Assembly (NCBI GenBank): GCA_965248675.1 | Contig: CBDFJZ010000008.1 | Location: forward strand, 682,001-746,000 | Origin: UBA6627 sp965248675 | GTDB lineage: Bacteria > Chloroflexota > Dehalococcoidia > UBA2979 | Direction of reading: 5' to 3' | Length of the DNA: 64,000 nt | Shown here: one piece after another, positions 61,461 through 64,000 of the stretch | Numbering within the stretch: the first letter of the stretch is position 1 | How the letters are laid out: the number at the start of each line of letters is the position of its first letter | Made by a program: the position numbers and the translations under genes | Notes under the pieces: generated by a model | Databases searched by the model: none | What the model saw: the letters and a program-made list of their open reading frames with translations, nothing else | What the model was told of the DNA's origin: nothing

Positions 61461-64000
61461 CTACCAGGTATCGAGGAACGTCCGCCGTCCGCGCCGCAGC
61501 GGCTCGGCCTCGGGCACGGCGATCAGGCCGTCCACGATCCGGCGTCGCGTCTCAGCGGGGTCGATCACGTCGTCGATGCCATAGACCGAAGCCGAATTGA
61601 GCGCGCCGCTTCGCTCGTAGGCGGCGTCGACCATCCGCTGGTACTCGGCGGCGCGTTCGTCGACGTCCTCGATCTCCGCGAGCAGCTCCCGGTTGCCGAG
61701 CAGCACGCCGGACTCCAGGTTCATGCCGCCGAACTCGCCCTCGGGCCAGACGACGGTGAAGACCGAGGCGCGCGAGCTGCCGGTCATCTGGGCGATCGAT
61801 CCCAGCGCGTAGCCCTTGCGGAGGATCACGCAGAATCGAGGCGTCTCGAGATTCGCGCCGGTGACGAAGAGGCGACTGCAGTGCCGGACCAGGCCGGTCT
61901 TCTCCACCTCGGGACCGACCATCATCCCTGGCGTGTCGACAAGCGTGATGATCGGAATGTTGAACGCGTCGCAGAGCTGCCAGAAGCGCGCGACCTTGTC
62001 CGACCCGGGGCTGTCGATCGCACCGCCGAGGAACGCATTGTTGTTGGCCGTCAGCCCAAACGGGTGACCCTCGACGCGGACGAACGCGGTGACCATGCTG
62101 TGCCCGAAGTCCGGGCGCAGCTCGAGCACCGAGTCCTTGTCCGCGAGGATGCGGATCAGCTCGCGCACATCGAAGCTGCGGCGGCGGTTGTCGGGGACGA
62201 GGTTGCGCAGCAGCCGCTGGTCCTCGGCCTCCCAGTGTTCGATCGAGCCCTGGAAGTAGGAGAGGCACTGCTTCGAGGCGGCGATCGCCTCGTCCTGGTC
62301 CTTGACCACGATATCCACGGTGCCGGCGGGCGCGGTGTCGGAGATCGGACCGACCTCTTCGGGCAGGAAGACGCCGAGGCCGCCGCCCTCGATCGTCGAC
62401 GGGCCGCCCATCGCGATCAGCGAGTCCTCGGTGGCGATGATGATGTCGGTCAGCCCGAGGATCGCCGCGTTGCCGGCGTAACACCAGCCAGCGGTGACGC
62501 CGATCATCGGCACCGTGCCGCTGAGCTGCGCCATCTTCTCGAAGGTGCGCACGGCCGGGTGCATGCTCGGGATCGCCTCCGTGTCGCCGGAGCGACCGCC
62601 GGCGCCTTCGGCGTGGAAGATCAGCGGCAGCGAGAGGTCGTTGGCCAGCTCCACCATCCGGTCGGTCTTGTCGTGCCCTCGCACCCCCTGGGTGCCGGCG
62701 AAGACCGTGTCGTCATAGGAGATGAACATCGTCTGGGCGCGCCTGACGTCGAACAGATCTCCGTTGACCGATCCGACGCCGGCGACCAGCCCGTCGGCCG
62801 GCGTCTTGCGGATCAGCTCCTCCAGCGGTCGTTTGGTCCGCTGACCCGCGATCGTGAGCGGCCCATACTCGACCCAGGTGCCCTCGTCGATCAACTGGGT
62901 GATGTTCTCGCGGACGGTGCGGCGCCCTCGGCTGTGGCGACGTTCGACCGCGTCGGGGCGATTCTCGTCGAGGCTAAACTCGCGGCGGTCGAACACCGCC
63001 TGCAGGCTCGGGCTGACGTAGTCGATGTCGAAGACCTGCGCCTCGCGTTCGATCGCCTCACCGACGTCCATCACCTCGATGAACGCGAGCGGGTGTCCCT
63101 CGTAGACGGTCTCGCCTTCCGCCGCGGCGATCTGCCGGACGACGCCACCGACCTCCGTCTCGACCTCGTGTTCCATCTTGAGCGCGCTCATCACGAAGAG
63201 GAGCTGGCCCTCGCGCACGGCGTCGCCTTCGGACACGCGGATCTCGGTCACCGTGCCCTGGAGGGGGGCGGGCACCGGTTCCGTATTCGGGGGGCCGACG
63301 ACAGCCGGCGCTGACGCCGCGGCCATCGTGCGGGTCGCCTCGCCACCTCGGAAGAAGTCGAGCGAGGCGAGTGGGTCGTTGCGGTCGATCGCCGCGCCGG
63401 CGCGACCGGCGCCGGCGTTCGCGCCGTTGTTGCTCGCATCGGCGACGGCCGCGAGGTCGGCGACGTTGTGGTCGAGCCAGCGGGTGTAAACGTTCTGGGT
63501 GACGAAGTCCTCGTGATCGAGCACCCGGCGCAGGAACGGGATGTTCGTCTCGATGCCCACGATCTGGAACTCGTCGAGCGCTCGTGCGAGCCGCCTCGAG
63601 GCAGCCGCGAAATCGTTTGGCGTCGAGTGGACGATCACCTTCCCCAGGAGCGAATCGAAGCGCGGATTGGTCGAGTAGCCGGCAACCGCGTAGGTGTCGA
63701 CGCGGACACCGGGGCCGGAGGGCAACTGAAAGGTCGAGAGCAGCCCGCCCGATGGACGGACGGTCCCGTCGGGCTCGATCAGCTCGGTGTTGACCCGCGC
63801 CTGGATCGCGAAGCCGCGCGGGGGCGGGATCGATGCTTGCTCGAGGCTGAGACGGGCGAGCGTCTCGCCTCCGGCGAGGCGGAGCTGCGCCTGCACCAGG
63901 TCGACGCCGGTCACCTCCTCGGTCACCGTGTGCTCCACCTGGAGCCGGGGATTGGCCTCGATGAAGACGAACTGATCCTCGGCGGTGGCGTCGACGAGGA
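61461..64000 (-). CDS. fused acyl-CoA carboxylase, paralogue, 5' part beyond the window
   Basis: The frame is open from the right window edge to 61461 and covers the second half of biotin carboxylase (VDATAEDQFVFIEANPRLQV, EHTVTEEVTGVDLVQAQLRL), the biotinyl domain with MSALKMEHEVE, and a complete carboxyltransferase (FISYDDTVFAGTQGV; GVTAGWCYAGNAA; LVDTPGMMVGPE). The domain order and ends (RRGRRTFLDTW) are the same as in the protein at 41442-44840, so they are paralogues. At least 846 residues are visible. Two such enzymes in one organism commonly divide acetyl-, propionyl- or branched acyl-CoA. Confidence 0.93.
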   Translation of the reverse strand, partial: LVDATAEDQFVFIEANPRLQVEHTVTEEVTGVDLVQAQLRLAGGETLARLSLEQASIPPPRGFAIQARVNTELIEPDGTVRPSGGLLSTFQLPSGPGVRVDTYAVAGYSTNPRFDSLLGKVIVHSTPNDFAAASRRLARALDEFQIVGIETNIPFLRRVLDHEDFVTQNVYTRWLDHNVADLAAVADASNNGANAGAGRAGAAIDRNDPLASLDFFRGGEATRTMAAASAPAVVGPPNTEPVPAPLQGTVTEIRVSEGDAVREGQLLFVMSALKMEHEVETEVGGVVRQIAAAEGETVYEGHPLAFIEVMDVGEAIEREAQVFDIDYVSPSLQAVFDRREFSLDENRPDAVERRHSRGRRTVRENITQLIDEGTWVEYGPLTIAGQRTKRPLEELIRKTPADGLVAGVGSVNGDLFDVRRAQTMFISYDDTVFAGTQGVRGHDKTDRMVELANDLSLPLIFHAEGAGGRSGDTEAIPSMHPAVRTFEKMAQLSGTVPMIGVTAGWCYAGNAAILGLTDIIIATEDSLIAMGGPSTIEGGGLGVFLPEEVGPISDTAPAGTVDIVVKDQDEAIAASKQCLSYFQGSIEHWEAEDQRLLRNLVPDNRRRSFDVRELIRILADKDSVLELRPDFGHSMVTAFVRVEGHPFGLTANNNAFLGGAIDSPGSDKVARFWQLCDAFNIPIITLVDTPGMMVGPEVEKTGLVRHCSRLFVTGANLETPRFCVILRKGYALGSIAQMTGSSRASVFTVVWPEGEFGGMNLESGVLLGNRELLAEIEDVDERAAEYQRMVDAAYERSGALNSASVYGIDDVIDPAETRRRIVDGLIAVPEAEPLRRGRRTFLDTW

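Overview
The window is GC-rich bacterial chromosome. Its gene content (family 5 peptide-binding lipoproteins, several CaiB/BaiF CoA-transferases, VOC proteins, an amidohydrolase-2, fused biotin-dependent acyl-CoA carboxylases, a small HHW...CxxCG zinc-ribbon protein and DUF3179) best matches an uncultured Chloroflexota lineage such as Dehalococcoidia/SAR202. That placement is an inference from families, not a proof.

Layout. 1-4.8 kb: a dipeptide/oligopeptide ABC transporter operon, with a clear sigma70-type promoter and a leader made of two tandem C-rich stem-loops, followed by two damaged oxidoreductase genes. 4.9-16 kb: a graveyard of insertion sequences (one IS with 20-bp terminal repeats abutting an IS256 remnant, an IS3 remnant, and three decayed copies of an IS481/IS3-like family), broken host genes (aldo/keto reductase, enoyl-CoA hydratase, TetR, XRE, acyl-CoA dehydrogenase), an intact enoyl-CoA hydratase, a CoA-transferase pair and a 178-bp MITE-like inverted-repeat element. 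15.8-18.5 kb: a translationally coupled pair, a PLD-fold protein and a 721-aa protein that resemble DpdK and DpdD of the 7-deazaguanine DNA-modification defence system, with no other dpd gene in view. 19-37.7 kb: intact core genes: dnaN, a HAD hydrolase, a MerR-type regulator, dinB, the riboflavin operon ribD-ribE-ribBA-ribH, an NHL-repeat protein, a PLP lyase overlapping a zinc-ribbon/metallo-beta-lactamase protein, L-2-hydroxyglutarate oxidase, a SIMPL protein, an ECF sigma/anti-sigma pair, signal peptidase I and pyrE.

38.7-41.3 kb holds a divergent pair: a 30-residue peptide with a lasso-type leader pattern, a strong ribosome binding site and its own promoter, and an asparagine-synthetase-like protein (lasso-cyclase type) that carries two frameshifts. 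41.4-44.8 kb is a fused acyl-CoA carboxylase; a paralogue begins off the right edge and ends at 61.5 kb. 45.2-46.9 kb is a tRNA-Lys followed by two tyrosine-integrase remnants that flank a nearly complete IS. 46.8-51.4 kb is a glycan operon (sulfotransferase, TPR-glycosyltransferase 2, glycosyltransferase 4, AGE-family epimerase) in which several genes are frameshifted. 51.4-53.5 kb is a 5'-truncated alpha-2-macroglobulin without a thioester and with an in-frame stop. 53.6-64 kb has an amidohydrolase, a VOC protein, a 2-hydroxyacid dehydrogenase, a DUF3179 lipoprotein, a permease/binding-protein deletion chimera, a second CoA-transferase pair and the second carboxylase.

Two themes recur. Core genes are intact, while accessory genes carry many single-base indels, mostly in short G/C runs, and IS ends sit directly against truncated genes. 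Acyl-CoA handling is expanded: two CoA-transferase pairs (in each, one subunit lacks the catalytic Asp), two enoyl-CoA hydratases, an acyl-CoA dehydrogenase remnant and two acyl-CoA carboxylases.
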